Source: Streptomyces geranii (lineage in GTDB: Bacteria; Actinomycetota; Actinomycetes; Streptomycetales; Streptomycetaceae). From it: a stretch of DNA of 64,000 nt. The stretch spans positions 438,883-502,882 of the forward strand of contig NZ_KZ672952.1 in the NCBI RefSeq assembly GCF_002954775.1, written 5' to 3'. The notes under the pieces were generated by a model that was not told where the DNA came from, did not search any database, and saw only the letters and a list, made by a program, of their open reading frames with translations. Positions 25,365-33,415 of the stretch are shown here, in pieces. The position numbers and the translations under genes were made by a program. Within the stretch, counting starts at the first letter, position 1; every line of letters begins with the position of its first letter.

Positions 25365-26462
25365 CTACAGCCAGCCGTTCCGCTTGAAGTTGCGGTGGAG
25401 GGTGAAGCACACGGTGGCGATGACGCCGAGGACGAGCGGGTAGCCGAAGGTCCAGCGCAGTTCTGGCATGTGGTCGAAGTTCATGCCGTAGACCCCGCAG
25501 ACCATGGTGGGTACGGCGATGATCGCGGCCCAGGCGGTGATCTTGCGCATGTCCTCGTTCTGCGCGACGGTCACCTGTGCGAGGTGGGCCTGGAGGATGG
25601 AGTCGAGCAGGGCGTCGAAGGAGTTGACCTGCTCGATGACCCTGGCGAGATGGTCGGCGACGTCCCGGAAATAGGCCTGTATCTCCTTGTCGACACATGA
25701 GCGGGGCTCGGTGGCGAGCCGGTCGAGCGGGCGGGCCAGCGGGGCCACCGCCCGCTTCAGTTCCAGCAGTTCGCGCTTGAGCTGGTAGGTGCGGCCCGCG
25801 TCGGCGGTACGGGGGCTGTGGGTGGAGAAGACGTCGGACTCGACCTGGTCGAGGTCGCTCTGGACGGCGTCTGCGACGGACACGTAGTCGTCGACGACAT
25901 GGTCGGCGATGGCGTGCAGGACGGCCGAGGGGCCCTTGGCGAGCAGTTCCGGGTGGGCTTCGAGGTCCTCGCGCAGGGGGCCGAGGGAGCCGTGGCGGCC
26001 GTGCCGGACGGTGACGACGAAGTCGGGGCCGGTGAAGACCATGATCTCGCCGGTGTCGACGACCTCGCTGGTCGCGGTCAGTTCGGCGTGCTCGACGTAC
26101 GTGACGGTCTTGAAGACGGCGAACAGGACGTCGTCGTACTGCTCGATCTTGGGGCGCTGGTGGGCATGCACCGCGTCCTCGACGGCGAGCGGGTGCAGGC
26201 CGAACAGTTCGGCGACCCCGGCGAACTCCTCGGCGCCGGGTTCGTGCAGACCGAGCCAGACGAAACCGTCCCGATGCCTGCGGGCGTGCCGGACGGCCTC
26301 CTCCACGGAAGCCGTGCCCGGGCGGCGGACGCCGTCGCGATAGACGACGCAGTTGACGACCGTCGAGCCGAGCGGGGAACGGGCCGGGTGGCTGAGGTCC
26401 ACGCGGCGACGGCCGCGCAGCGCCAGGTTCGCGACTTTGCGCAGATTGCCGACCATGGACAT
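25365..26462 (-). CDS. corA: CorA-family magnesium/cobalt channel
   Basis: This 365-residue protein ends with two membrane segments separated by the signature YGMNF, the selectivity motif of CorA channels, preceded by a long helical cytoplasmic domain (YQLKRELLELKRAVAPLARPL and VNSFDALLDSILQAHLAQV). It imports Mg2+ and can pass Co2+. ATG 26462 is chosen because AAGGAG lies 8 nt upstream. It is divergent from a second ArsR gene across 172 bp. Confidence 0.93.
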   Translation of the reverse strand: MSMVGNLRKVANLALRGRRRVDLSHPARSPLGSTVVNCVVYRDGVRRPGTASVEEAVRHARRHRDGFVWLGLHEPGAEEFAGVAELFGLHPLAVEDAVHAHQRPKIEQYDDVLFAVFKTVTYVEHAELTATSEVVDTGEIMVFTGPDFVVTVRHGRHGSLGPLREDLEAHPELLAKGPSAVLHAIADHVVDDYVSVADAVQSDLDQVESDVFSTHSPRTADAGRTYQLKRELLELKRAVAPLARPLDRLATEPRSCVDKEIQAYFRDVADHLARVIEQVNSFDALLDSILQAHLAQVTVAQNEDMRKITAWAAIIAVPTMVCGVYGMNFDHMPELRWTFGYPLVLGVIATVCFTLHRNFKRNGWL

Positions 26463-26634
26463 GCGTGGTTCTCCTTCACCGGACCGACGGAACCCGGTCA
26501 GTGTGCCAAATGGTGACAAGGCGGATGTCAGGGCCGCCGCTTCTTGACGGAATCACGACGCGGGCGGCGGTTCCGGCCGCCACTCCCCCGCGCGAGGCGC
26601 CGGTGTCGCCCGGACCACCGGTTAGCATATTTGC

Positions 26635-27054
26635 ATGGAAGCGCAAGTAGCGTCGTGGGACGAGGAACGGGCCGAACGGTCGGTGGCGGTACTGAAGGCG
26701 GTCGCCGACCCCTCCCGCTACCGCCTGCTGTGGGCGCTCAGCGAGCGGGAGCTGCCGGTCAGCGGGCTGGCGGAGCTGATCGGCGCGCATGTCGCGGCCA
26801 CCTCCCAGCACTTGGCGAAGCTGCGGGCGGCCGGCCTGGTCACCTCCCGCCGGGAGGGCACCCGGATCTTCTACCGGGCCGCCGGGCACCAGGTCCGGGC
26901 ACTGTTGGAGAGCGCGGTCCTGGCGGGCGACGCGGCGGACACCCCGGAGGCTGCGGCGGACTCGGCGGAAGCGGGCGAGGCGTCCGTGGCCGTCGCGCAG
27001 GAGCGATCGACCACCGCGCGGGCCCGACGGCACCGGCCGGTCACGGGGCACTGA
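26635..27054 (+). CDS. ArsR-family regulator
   Basis: This 139-residue winged-helix protein contains the ArsR core (SVAVLKAVADPSRYRLLWAL, LPVSGLAELIGAHVAATSQHLAKLRAAGLV, GTRIFYRAA) and a low-complexity Ala/Glu/Arg C-terminal tail of about 45 residues. No Cys is present in the DNA-binding helix, so it does not use the classic ArsR arsenic site; metal ligands could be the His residues at HVAATSQHL or the tail His. The promoter stretch GCATATTTGCATGG just upstream is AT-rich and contains a TTGC/GCAA inverted repeat. The divergent corA gene is a possible target. Confidence 0.88.
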   Translation: MEAQVASWDEERAERSVAVLKAVADPSRYRLLWALSERELPVSGLAELIGAHVAATSQHLAKLRAAGLVTSRREGTRIFYRAAGHQVRALLESAVLAGDAADTPEAAADSAEAGEASVAVAQERSTTARARRHRPVTGH

Positions 27055-27283
27055 GGGCCGGAGGCCGGGGGCCGGGAACCTGTCCGGCCGGATCAGGCGG
27101 CGGGCACAGGGATTGGGTACGCCGATCAGATCCGCGGCGTTGTCGTAGTCGGCGGCTCCCCATCCCCCGGACAACCCCGCGCACGCATCCCCCACCATCG
27201 CCCCGCTCACCGGCGCCGATGAACCCCCGGCGCTGTCCCACGCCCCGATCCGCCGGGCAACCCCGGCCCCTCCCTCCCCCCCC

Positions 27284-27970
27284 TCACGCGGCCGTGCGGC
27301 GCCAGGCGGCGGAGGCGACGGACGGTTCCATGCTGATGCGGGCCACCGCCGTCTCGACCGGTGTGCTGTCCGCGCCGTCGGAGGTGATCTCGGCATGGAT
27401 GCGGACCTGGCCGTCCGCCCGGTCGCCGGTGGAGGCCACCGCGTGCAGGCGGCTGTCGGAGCCGGCCAGGCACTGGACCAGGAGGGTGCGGACATGGGCC
27501 TCGTCGCCTGCCGCGACCACCGCCTCCACGGTGTACGGGGTCGGGACCTCGTCGCCCGAACCGGGCTGGCGGTCCAGGCGCCGGGCCAGGCCGCGCAGCG
27601 CGGTGTTGACGGCGACGATCGCCGCCGCTCCGGCGAGGGCGTAGGCGGTCAGGCCCGCTCCGGCGAGGGAGCCCACGGCGGCCGAACACCACAGGGTGGC
27701 GGCGGTGTTGATGCCGGTGACGGTGAGGCCGTCGCGCATGATCACCCCGGCGCCGAGGAAGCCGATCCCGGAGACCACCTGGGCCGCGACCCGGCTGGGA
27801 TCGCCGGAGCCGAAGGAGCTGGACAGCAGCACGAACAGGGCCGATCCGGTGGCCACCAGGGTGTTGGTGCGCAGCCCGGCCATCCGCTGGCGCCACTGCC
27901 GCTCGACCCCGATCAGCGCGCCGGAGACCAGACCGGTGCCGAGCCCGGTGACGAAGTGGAGCGAGTCCAT
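27284..27970 (-). CDS. MgtC/SapB family inner-membrane protein
   Basis: This 228-residue protein has the MgtC membrane core: LGTGLVSGALIGVERQ, GLRTNTLVATGSALFVLLS, GIGFLGAGVIMRDGLTVTGI and NTAATLWCSAAVGSLAGAG, about four to five segments in 150 residues, then an ACT-like cytoplasmic domain. Conserved Arg and Glu in GVERQWRQR are present. MgtC proteins act on magnesium limitation and membrane potential rather than transporting Mg2+. It is only 4 bp behind the NitT/TauT-like ATPase gene and thus part of that operon, a linkage of unknown meaning. Confidence 0.9.
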   Translation of the reverse strand: MDSLHFVTGLGTGLVSGALIGVERQWRQRMAGLRTNTLVATGSALFVLLSSSFGSGDPSRVAAQVVSGIGFLGAGVIMRDGLTVTGINTAATLWCSAAVGSLAGAGLTAYALAGAAAIVAVNTALRGLARRLDRQPGSGDEVPTPYTVEAVVAAGDEAHVRTLLVQCLAGSDSRLHAVASTGDRADGQVRIHAEITSDGADSTPVETAVARISMEPSVASAAWRRTAA

Positions 27971-27974
27971 CGGC

Positions 27975-29372
27975 CTATCCCCCGTGCACGGAGTCGGCGT
28001 CGGAGTCGTCGAGGCGGTACTCCTGCGGCTCGGCGTCGTAGGAGTACAGCTCGGCGTAGCGGCCCCAGTCGGTGGCCGTCTCCAGCTGGCGGGCGACCTG
28101 CTCGCTGGTGAAGTGGTGGGCGAGTACGTCCCGGAAGAACCCGGCGCGCAGCGTCCCGTCGGGGTTCTGGCGCAGGCTGCTGACGATCAGCCGGACCAGC
28201 GGGGCGTGCTGTGCCGCCGCCGCGAAGATGGTCTTGGACCGCTGGACGTCGGCGCCCGCGAAGGCGGTTCCGGTGTCGGTGAGGAGCAGGTCGTCGCCGT
28301 GGACGCGGGCGAAGCCGAGCAGGTCGAGGGCGTCGACCAGGGGCAGTACGTCGTCGACCTCCAGGCCGAGGTCGTCGGCGAGGTCGGCGAGGTCCGCGCG
28401 CCCGTCGCGGTGGGCGATCATCTCGGCGAGACCGGCGATGCCGTCCACGCTCGCGGTGGGCAGCGGGGTGTTGGCGGGGGTGCGCTTCTCCAACTCGACG
28501 GCCTCCGGCGCCTCCGCGCGACCCGGCGTACGGCCCTCCTTCTGGCGTCCGGTCATGGTCCGGTAGACCCGGTCGATCAAGTCCTCGAAGGCGGCCGAGT
28601 CGCGGTCGCGCGGGCGGTCCAGGCCGACCTCGAAGACCTCGCGGATCGTGCCGTAGGGGCGGGCGCCGAGGACGACGATGCGGTCGGCCATCAGCACGGC
28701 CTCCTCGATGTTGTGGGTGACCAGCACGATCGCCCGGGTCGGGAACTGGCCCGACTCCCACAGCTCCATCAGCTCGCCGCGCAGGTTCTCCGCCGTCAGG
28801 ACGTCCAGTGCGGAGAACGGCTCGTCCATCATCAGGACGTCCGGTTCGACGACCAACGCCCGTGCGAAGCCGACCCGTTGGCGCATCCCGCCGGACAGCT
28901 CCTTCGGGTACGCCGACTCGAAGCCGTCCAGGCCGATCAGGTCGATGGCCTGCCGGGCGGCGTCCGCGCGCTCGGCGGCGCCGACTCCCTTGGCCTCCAG
29001 GCCGAGTTCGACGTTCTGCTGGACGGTCAGCCAGGGCAGCAGGGCGAAGGTCTGGAACACCATCGCCGTGCCCGGGTTGGCGCCGGTCAGCGGGGTGCCC
29101 TTGTAGGCGACGGTGCCGGAGCTGGCGGGGACGAGTCCGGCCAGGCAGCGCAGGAGGGTGGACTTGCCCGAGCCCGACTTGCCGAGCAGGGCGACGACTT
29201 CACCGGCGCGGACCTGGAGGTCGATGCCGGACAGCACGGGCAGTTCGCGGTCGGCGCCGGCGTAGGACTTGGTCAGGCCGACGGTCTCCAGCAGGACGTC
29301 GCCGTCCACGGGGCGGGAGTTGGCGGGGGCCGGGGTGGTGGCGCGCAGGCCGCGCAGGGCGTTCAGCACCAT
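27975..29372 (-). CDS. NitT/TauT-type ABC ATPase with AAA-associated C-terminal domain
   Basis: This 465-residue protein has an ABC ATPase (residues 25-260; Walker A GKSGSGKST, signature LSGGMRQR, Walker B VLMMDEP) followed by a 150-residue domain seen in AAA-associated nitrate/sulfonate transport ATPases (from about 310 on, with VDGIAGLAEMI and a winged-helix-like part). ATG 29372 is preferred: GGAG lies 6 nt upstream, whereas an alternative at 29384 would be TTG. It energises the permease encoded directly upstream. No substrate-binding protein is encoded nearby. Confidence 0.88.
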   Translation of the reverse strand: MVLNALRGLRATTPAPANSRPVDGDVLLETVGLTKSYAGADRELPVLSGIDLQVRAGEVVALLGKSGSGKSTLLRCLAGLVPASSGTVAYKGTPLTGANPGTAMVFQTFALLPWLTVQQNVELGLEAKGVGAAERADAARQAIDLIGLDGFESAYPKELSGGMRQRVGFARALVVEPDVLMMDEPFSALDVLTAENLRGELMELWESGQFPTRAIVLVTHNIEEAVLMADRIVVLGARPYGTIREVFEVGLDRPRDRDSAAFEDLIDRVYRTMTGRQKEGRTPGRAEAPEAVELEKRTPANTPLPTASVDGIAGLAEMIAHRDGRADLADLADDLGLEVDDVLPLVDALDLLGFARVHGDDLLLTDTGTAFAGADVQRSKTIFAAAAQHAPLVRLIVSSLRQNPDGTLRAGFFRDVLAHHFTSEQVARQLETATDWGRYAELYSYDAEPQEYRLDDSDADSVHGG

Positions 29373-29406
29373 GACGTGCTCCAAGTTGCTTGAGAGGGAG
29401 GGAAGT

Positions 29407-31161
29407 TCAGAGGGAGTAGCGGGCCTCGGCCAGCCGGTACAGGCGGCGCCACAGCAGCCGGTTCAGCCCGACGACGTACAGGCTCATGACGGCCACACCG
29501 GCGATGAGATGCGGGTAGTCGCCGCTCTCGGTGGCCTTGGCGATGTAGGCGCCCAGGCCGGTCGCGGTGAGCGTCGTGCCGCCGAAGGTGACGACCTCGG
29601 AGACGATCGAGGCGTTCCAGGCGCCGCCGGACGCGGTGATGCCACCGGTGACGTACGAGGGGAAGATGCCCGGGATGATCAGCCGCTTCCAGCGCTGCCA
29701 TCCGACGACCCCGAGGTCGTCCATGGCCTCGCGCAGGTCGGTGGGGATGGCCATGGCACCGGCGATGGAGTTGAAGAGGATGTACCACTGGGCGCCCAGC
29801 GCCATCAGCAACGTGCCGCCGATGTTGATCGACAGGCCGGTCTTCAGGAAGAACCAGACCGCCAGCGGGAAGAGGAAGTTGGCGGGGAAGGAGGCCAGCA
29901 CCTGGACGACCGGCTGGGCGATCCGGGTCAGCCGGGGCGAGAAGCCGATCTTGACGCCGATCGGCACCCAGACCACCGTGGCCAGGGCGACCAGGATCAG
30001 GACCCGGGTGAGGGTGGCCAGGCCCAGCAGGAGCGGCTCGCCGAAGACGCCGAGGCCGGTGCGGTCGTAGAGATAGCGGCCGAGGTCGGTCAGGCCCCAC
30101 AGGATCAGCCCGCCGGCGACCAGCGTGAAGACCACGTCCCCGGTGCGCCGGCGCGCGGGGTCGACGGTGAGCGGCCGGTCGTCCGTGCCCAACAGCCGCC
30201 CCGCGCGGCCCAGTCCGCGTCCCACCGGGCGCAGCACCCGGCCGAGGAGCTGCGGCCAGTGCGAGCGGCGCAGGAAGTCCAGGACGACCGAGCGCTGGAC
30301 CTCGGTGGCCTCGGACTGCTCGTTCTTGAACTTCTCCGCCCAGGCCGTCAGGGGCCGCCAGAACAGGAAGTTCACGCCGATGACCATCACGGCCATGGTG
30401 AGGATCGCCCAGCCGACCCGGCCCAGGTCTCCATCAGTGATCGCGGCGCCCGCGTAGGAGCCGACGCCGGGCAGCGCGTACTGCTGGTTGTTGACGCTGA
30501 TGGCCTCCGAGGCGACCAGGAAGAACCAGCCGCCGCCGAAGCTCATCATGCCGTTCCAGACCAGGCCGATCATCCCGGCCGGGACCTCGACCTTCCAGAA
30601 CCGCATCCACCGGGTGAAGCCGAACGACCGTGACAGTTCGTCGAGTTCACGCGGCAGGGAGGTGAGGGAGTAGTAGAAGCCGAACGTCATGTTCCAGGCC
30701 TGCGAGGTGAAGATCGCGAAGATCGACGCGCACTCCAGGCCCAGCATTGAGCCAGGGAACAGGGCGATGAACCCGGTCACGGCCACGGTGAGGAAGCCGA
30801 GTACGGGGACGGACTGGAGGATGTCCAGTGCAGGGATCAGGATGCGTTCCAGGCGGCGGCTCTTGGCCGCCGCGTAGGCGTAGCCGAAGGTGAAGGCGAC
30901 GGACAGGGCCAGTGCCACGAACATCCGCAGCAGCGAGCGCGCCGCGTCGTACGGCAGCTGCGACGGGTCGGTGTCGACCTTCACGTTGTCGTGGGTGCTG
31001 AAGGCGACGGTGGTGCCCTGGCCGACGCGCAGGACGGCGTAGAGCAGGACGAGGACGGCAGCGGCGACGGCCGCGTCCACCCAGGAGAACTGCGACAGCC
31101 GGCCCGTCAGGGGCGTGCGTGCCGCCCTCTCGGGGTGCTGGGTGTCGGTACGGAACGACAT
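29407..31161 (-). CDS. Duplicated ABC permease (two BPD domains in one chain, NitT/TauT-like)
   Basis: This 584-residue membrane protein contains two homologous permease halves, each with an EAA-like loop: LPRELDELSRSFGFTRW in the first half and LREAMDDLGVVGWQRW in the second, with about ten membrane segments overall. Most relatives carry a single half and work as homodimers, so here one polypeptide forms the whole channel. ATG 31161 follows GGAGG at 9 nt; a GTG one codon earlier is possible. It is followed by its ATPase and MgtC. The substrate (nitrate, sulfonate, phosphonate or other) is unknown. Confidence 0.88.
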   Translation of the reverse strand: MSFRTDTQHPERAARTPLTGRLSQFSWVDAAVAAAVLVLLYAVLRVGQGTTVAFSTHDNVKVDTDPSQLPYDAARSLLRMFVALALSVAFTFGYAYAAAKSRRLERILIPALDILQSVPVLGFLTVAVTGFIALFPGSMLGLECASIFAIFTSQAWNMTFGFYYSLTSLPRELDELSRSFGFTRWMRFWKVEVPAGMIGLVWNGMMSFGGGWFFLVASEAISVNNQQYALPGVGSYAGAAITDGDLGRVGWAILTMAVMVIGVNFLFWRPLTAWAEKFKNEQSEATEVQRSVVLDFLRRSHWPQLLGRVLRPVGRGLGRAGRLLGTDDRPLTVDPARRRTGDVVFTLVAGGLILWGLTDLGRYLYDRTGLGVFGEPLLLGLATLTRVLILVALATVVWVPIGVKIGFSPRLTRIAQPVVQVLASFPANFLFPLAVWFFLKTGLSINIGGTLLMALGAQWYILFNSIAGAMAIPTDLREAMDDLGVVGWQRWKRLIIPGIFPSYVTGGITASGGAWNASIVSEVVTFGGTTLTATGLGAYIAKATESGDYPHLIAGVAVMSLYVVGLNRLLWRRLYRLAEARYSL

Positions 31162-31280
31162 CACGGAAGACCTCCGCCCACACTCTGGGCATGCCGTCCT
31201 GGCCCGGCCGCGGCGGACGCGCCGACGGCAGGGCAGGGCTCACCCACACAGCGCGGGATGGTGAAAGGCGGGGAAGGGAG

Positions 31281-31328
31281 TCAGCGAGTGCCCAGGAGGC
31301 AGCGCGGACTGGGAGGGTCGTCGCCCAT
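31281..31328 (-). CDS. Possible 15-residue leader peptide upstream of the ABC operon
   Basis: A short ORF MGDDPPSPRCLLGTR starts at ATG 31328 with a strong GGAGG site 5 nt upstream and stops at 31281, 120 bp before the permease start. The combination of a good ribosome binding site and a tiny frame suggests a leader peptide that could control the operon. The peptide is not a run of one amino acid, so classic attenuation is not evident. It may also be fortuitous. Confidence 0.35.
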   Translation of the reverse strand: MGDDPPSPRCLLGTR

Positions 31329-31413
31329 GGCCGCCTCCGTTCCGTGACGTGAATGTGCCTCGTGCGCCTGTTCGACGAGCACACGGGACCCGACTCGAAG
31401 AGTGTGCCTCTTG

Positions 31414-31429
31414 TTGCGTCGATACGCAA
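31414..31429. promoter_or_regulatory. Palindrome TTGCGT-N4-ACGCAA upstream of the ABC operon
   Basis: TTGCGTCGATACGCAA is a perfect 6-4-6 inverted repeat, 86 bp upstream of the leader peptide ORF and 253 bp from the permease start. A locally AT-rich stretch surrounds it. It is a plausible operator for a dimeric regulator. No regulator gene is adjacent. Confidence 0.5.
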
Positions 31430-31459
31430 ATAAGGTGGGAGCTGCGGGGGCTGTGGCGG

Positions 31460-32794
31460 CTACAGGCCAACGTCCCGGCTGCGGATGTCGTCCAGGGACT
31501 CGCGGCGCACGAGGAGGCGGGCGAGGCCGTCGCGTACGGCGGCCACGGGCGGGCGGCCGACGAGGTTGTAGCCGGAGGCCATGGACAGGTGGTAGGCACC
31601 GGCCACGGGTACGGCGAGCAGGTCGCCGGGGCGGATGTCGCCCGGCAGTTCGACGTCGGCGGCGACGATGTCGCCCGCCTCGCAGTGCCGTCCGACGACG
31701 GTGACCCGGGCGGGGGCGGCCGTGCTGTGCCGACCGACCAGGCGGGGGGTGTAGCGCACGCCGTACAGGGCCGGGCGCGGGTTGTCGCTCATGCCGCCGT
31801 CGACAGCGACGTACACGTGCGAGCCCGTGTGCTTGACCGCCAGAACGTGGTAGAGCGCGACGCCCGCCGGGCCGACGACGGCCCGGCCCGGTTCGATGAT
31901 CAGGCGCGGGACGGGGAGGCCGGCCGTGGAGCAGGCGGCGGAGAGTTCGGCGCGGACCCCGCGGGCCAGCGCGGTGAGGTCGAGAGCCTCCTCGCCGGGG
32001 CGGTAGGCGATGCCGTGGCCGCCGCCGAGGTCGAGTTCGGGCAGGACCAGTCCGTGCTGTTCGTGCAGCTGGGCCATGAGGCCGACCATGCGGCGTACGG
32101 CGGCGAGGTACGGCTTCACGCTGGTGATCTGTGAGCCCAAATGGCAGTGCAGGCCGGTGAGTTCGAGCTGCGGCTGGTCCAGGACGCGGGCGATGGCGTG
32201 CTGGGCGTAGCCGTCGGTGATGGAGAGGCCGAACTTCTGGTCGTCCGTGCCGGTGCGGATCTTCTCGTGGCCGCCGGCGCTGATGCCGGGCACGACCCGG
32301 ACCATCACCTTCTGGTGTCCATCGGCGCCGACGGCGGCGGCCAGCCGGGCGATCTCGGAGGGGCTGTCGATGACGATCCGGCCCACGCCCAGGCGCAGGG
32401 CGGTCTCCAGGTCGCGCGGGGACTTGGCGTTGCCGTGCAGCGTGATCCGCTCCGGCGGGAAGCCGGTGGTGACGGCGAGTTCCAGCTCACCGGCGGAGCA
32501 GACGTCGAGGCCGAGTCCTTCCTCCGCCACCCAGTGGGCCATGGCCCGGCACAGGAACGCCTTGGCCGCGTACAGGATCTCGGCGTCGGGGAAGGCGTCC
32601 CGGTAGGTGCGGCAGCGGTCGCGGACCTCGGCCTCGTCGAGGACGTGGACGGGGGTGCCGAAGCGGTCGGCGATCTCCGCGAGCGGTACGCCGCCCACCG
32701 CGAGGTCGCCGTGCCGGGGCCCGGTGGTCGAGGCGGGCCACACCGCGAGGTCGGCGGTGGTCGCCGTGGCTGTGGGTTCGTGAACCGTGGTCAT
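31460..32794 (-). CDS. lysA: Diaminopimelate decarboxylase
   Basis: This 444-residue PLP enzyme converts meso-diaminopimelate to lysine. Hallmarks are the PLP lysine in YAAKAFL, HGNAKS, the GLHCHLGSQI segment, the phosphate-binding GGGHG, and the C-terminal CEAGDI and GGMSDNPRPALYG motifs that define diaminopimelate over ornithine decarboxylases. ATG 32794 is 14 bp behind the small gene at 32809-33144, so the two are cotranscribed. The operon is preceded by four CGTCA half-sites of the potassium-region type, which is not expected for an ordinary biosynthetic lysA; a second copy elsewhere in the genome is therefore likely. Confidence 0.92.
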   Translation of the reverse strand: MTTVHEPTATATTADLAVWPASTTGPRHGDLAVGGVPLAEIADRFGTPVHVLDEAEVRDRCRTYRDAFPDAEILYAAKAFLCRAMAHWVAEEGLGLDVCSAGELELAVTTGFPPERITLHGNAKSPRDLETALRLGVGRIVIDSPSEIARLAAAVGADGHQKVMVRVVPGISAGGHEKIRTGTDDQKFGLSITDGYAQHAIARVLDQPQLELTGLHCHLGSQITSVKPYLAAVRRMVGLMAQLHEQHGLVLPELDLGGGHGIAYRPGEEALDLTALARGVRAELSAACSTAGLPVPRLIIEPGRAVVGPAGVALYHVLAVKHTGSHVYVAVDGGMSDNPRPALYGVRYTPRLVGRHSTAAPARVTVVGRHCEAGDIVAADVELPGDIRPGDLLAVPVAGAYHLSMASGYNLVGRPPVAAVRDGLARLLVRRESLDDIRSRDVGL

Positions 32795-32808
32795 CGTGTC
32801 GTCCCCTC

Positions 32809-33144
32809 TCAGACGGTCCGCAGTGCGGGTACGGGAGCGGCGGGCTCGACCGGTGCGGGAGCCGGGGCCGAGAACAGCGGGTCCACCGTGACGGCGGTGA
32901 CGCCGAGCGGGGCGGTCAGTGCGCGCAGGGCGGTCTCGGCGAGGCGGATCCACGCCTGGTCGGGGCCGAGGGTGGCGGTCAGCCGGTGCGCGGAGGTGAA
33001 GCCGACGGCCGTACGGTCGCCGAGCGGGGTGCGGAAGAGCCGGGCCGCGCACCCGGAGGGACCCGGCCGGACCGGGACGTAGAGGGGACCGGCCGGGAAA
33101 CGATCGGAGGGTTCCGGATCGTCGTCCTGGAGGGGTTCTGACAT
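32809..33144 (-). CDS. Small SAV_915-like protein of unknown function
   Basis: This 111-residue soluble protein begins MSEPLQDDDPEPSDRFPAGP and resembles a Streptomyces-restricted family of small proteins (RFPAGPLYVPVRPGPSGCAARLFRTPLG, TAVGFTSAHRLTATLG, QAWIRLAETALRAL). The core has a mixed alpha/beta look; no catalytic residues are evident. The C-terminal 20 residues are Pro/Ala-rich and likely disordered. It is the first gene of the unit that continues into lysA and carries a full four-half-site box and a matching -10 hexamer upstream. Confidence 0.65.
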   Translation of the reverse strand: MSEPLQDDDPEPSDRFPAGPLYVPVRPGPSGCAARLFRTPLGDRTAVGFTSAHRLTATLGPDQAWIRLAETALRALTAPLGVTAVTVDPLFSAPAPAPVEPAAPVPALRTV

Positions 33145-33223
33145 GGGATGTCTCCTGGAAGGCGGGGAGCGGGTGATGTCCGGCGGCCCTGGTCGCGGGG
33201 AGGCGGACCGGGGCTCGCTCTCG

Positions 33224-33308
33224 ACGTTATGCCCGCCGCACCCGGCTCCCGGGCGGGCCCTGACGGGACGCTGACGGCGATCCGGGCGACCTTGACGGAG
33301 CGCTGACG
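33224..33308 (-). promoter_or_regulatory. Four-half-site CGTCA box and -10 for the small gene-lysA unit
   Basis: TGACG occurs exactly at 33261, 33272, 33293 and 33304 (CGTCA on the gene strand), with spacings of 11, 21 and 11 bp. On the gene strand a TAACGT hexamer (33229-33224) begins 36 bp after the last half-site, like the other units of this region. It is interpreted as a tandem binding site for an OmpR-family regulator, probably KdpE. Confidence 0.7.
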
Positions 33309-33415
33309 CGGCTGGTGGGAAGGCGTGGGGCGGCCGTCAGGGGTGCGGCAAGAATGGGCGCGATGGCTGGCCGGGAGCGGCCGGGCGGCGGTGTGATGGG
33401 GGCGGTACATACGCC

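Noticed and set aside
31240..31429. A longer leader reading frame starting near 31429
   Set aside because: It lacks a ribosome binding site and runs over the palindrome. The 15-residue frame with GGAGG is a better candidate.
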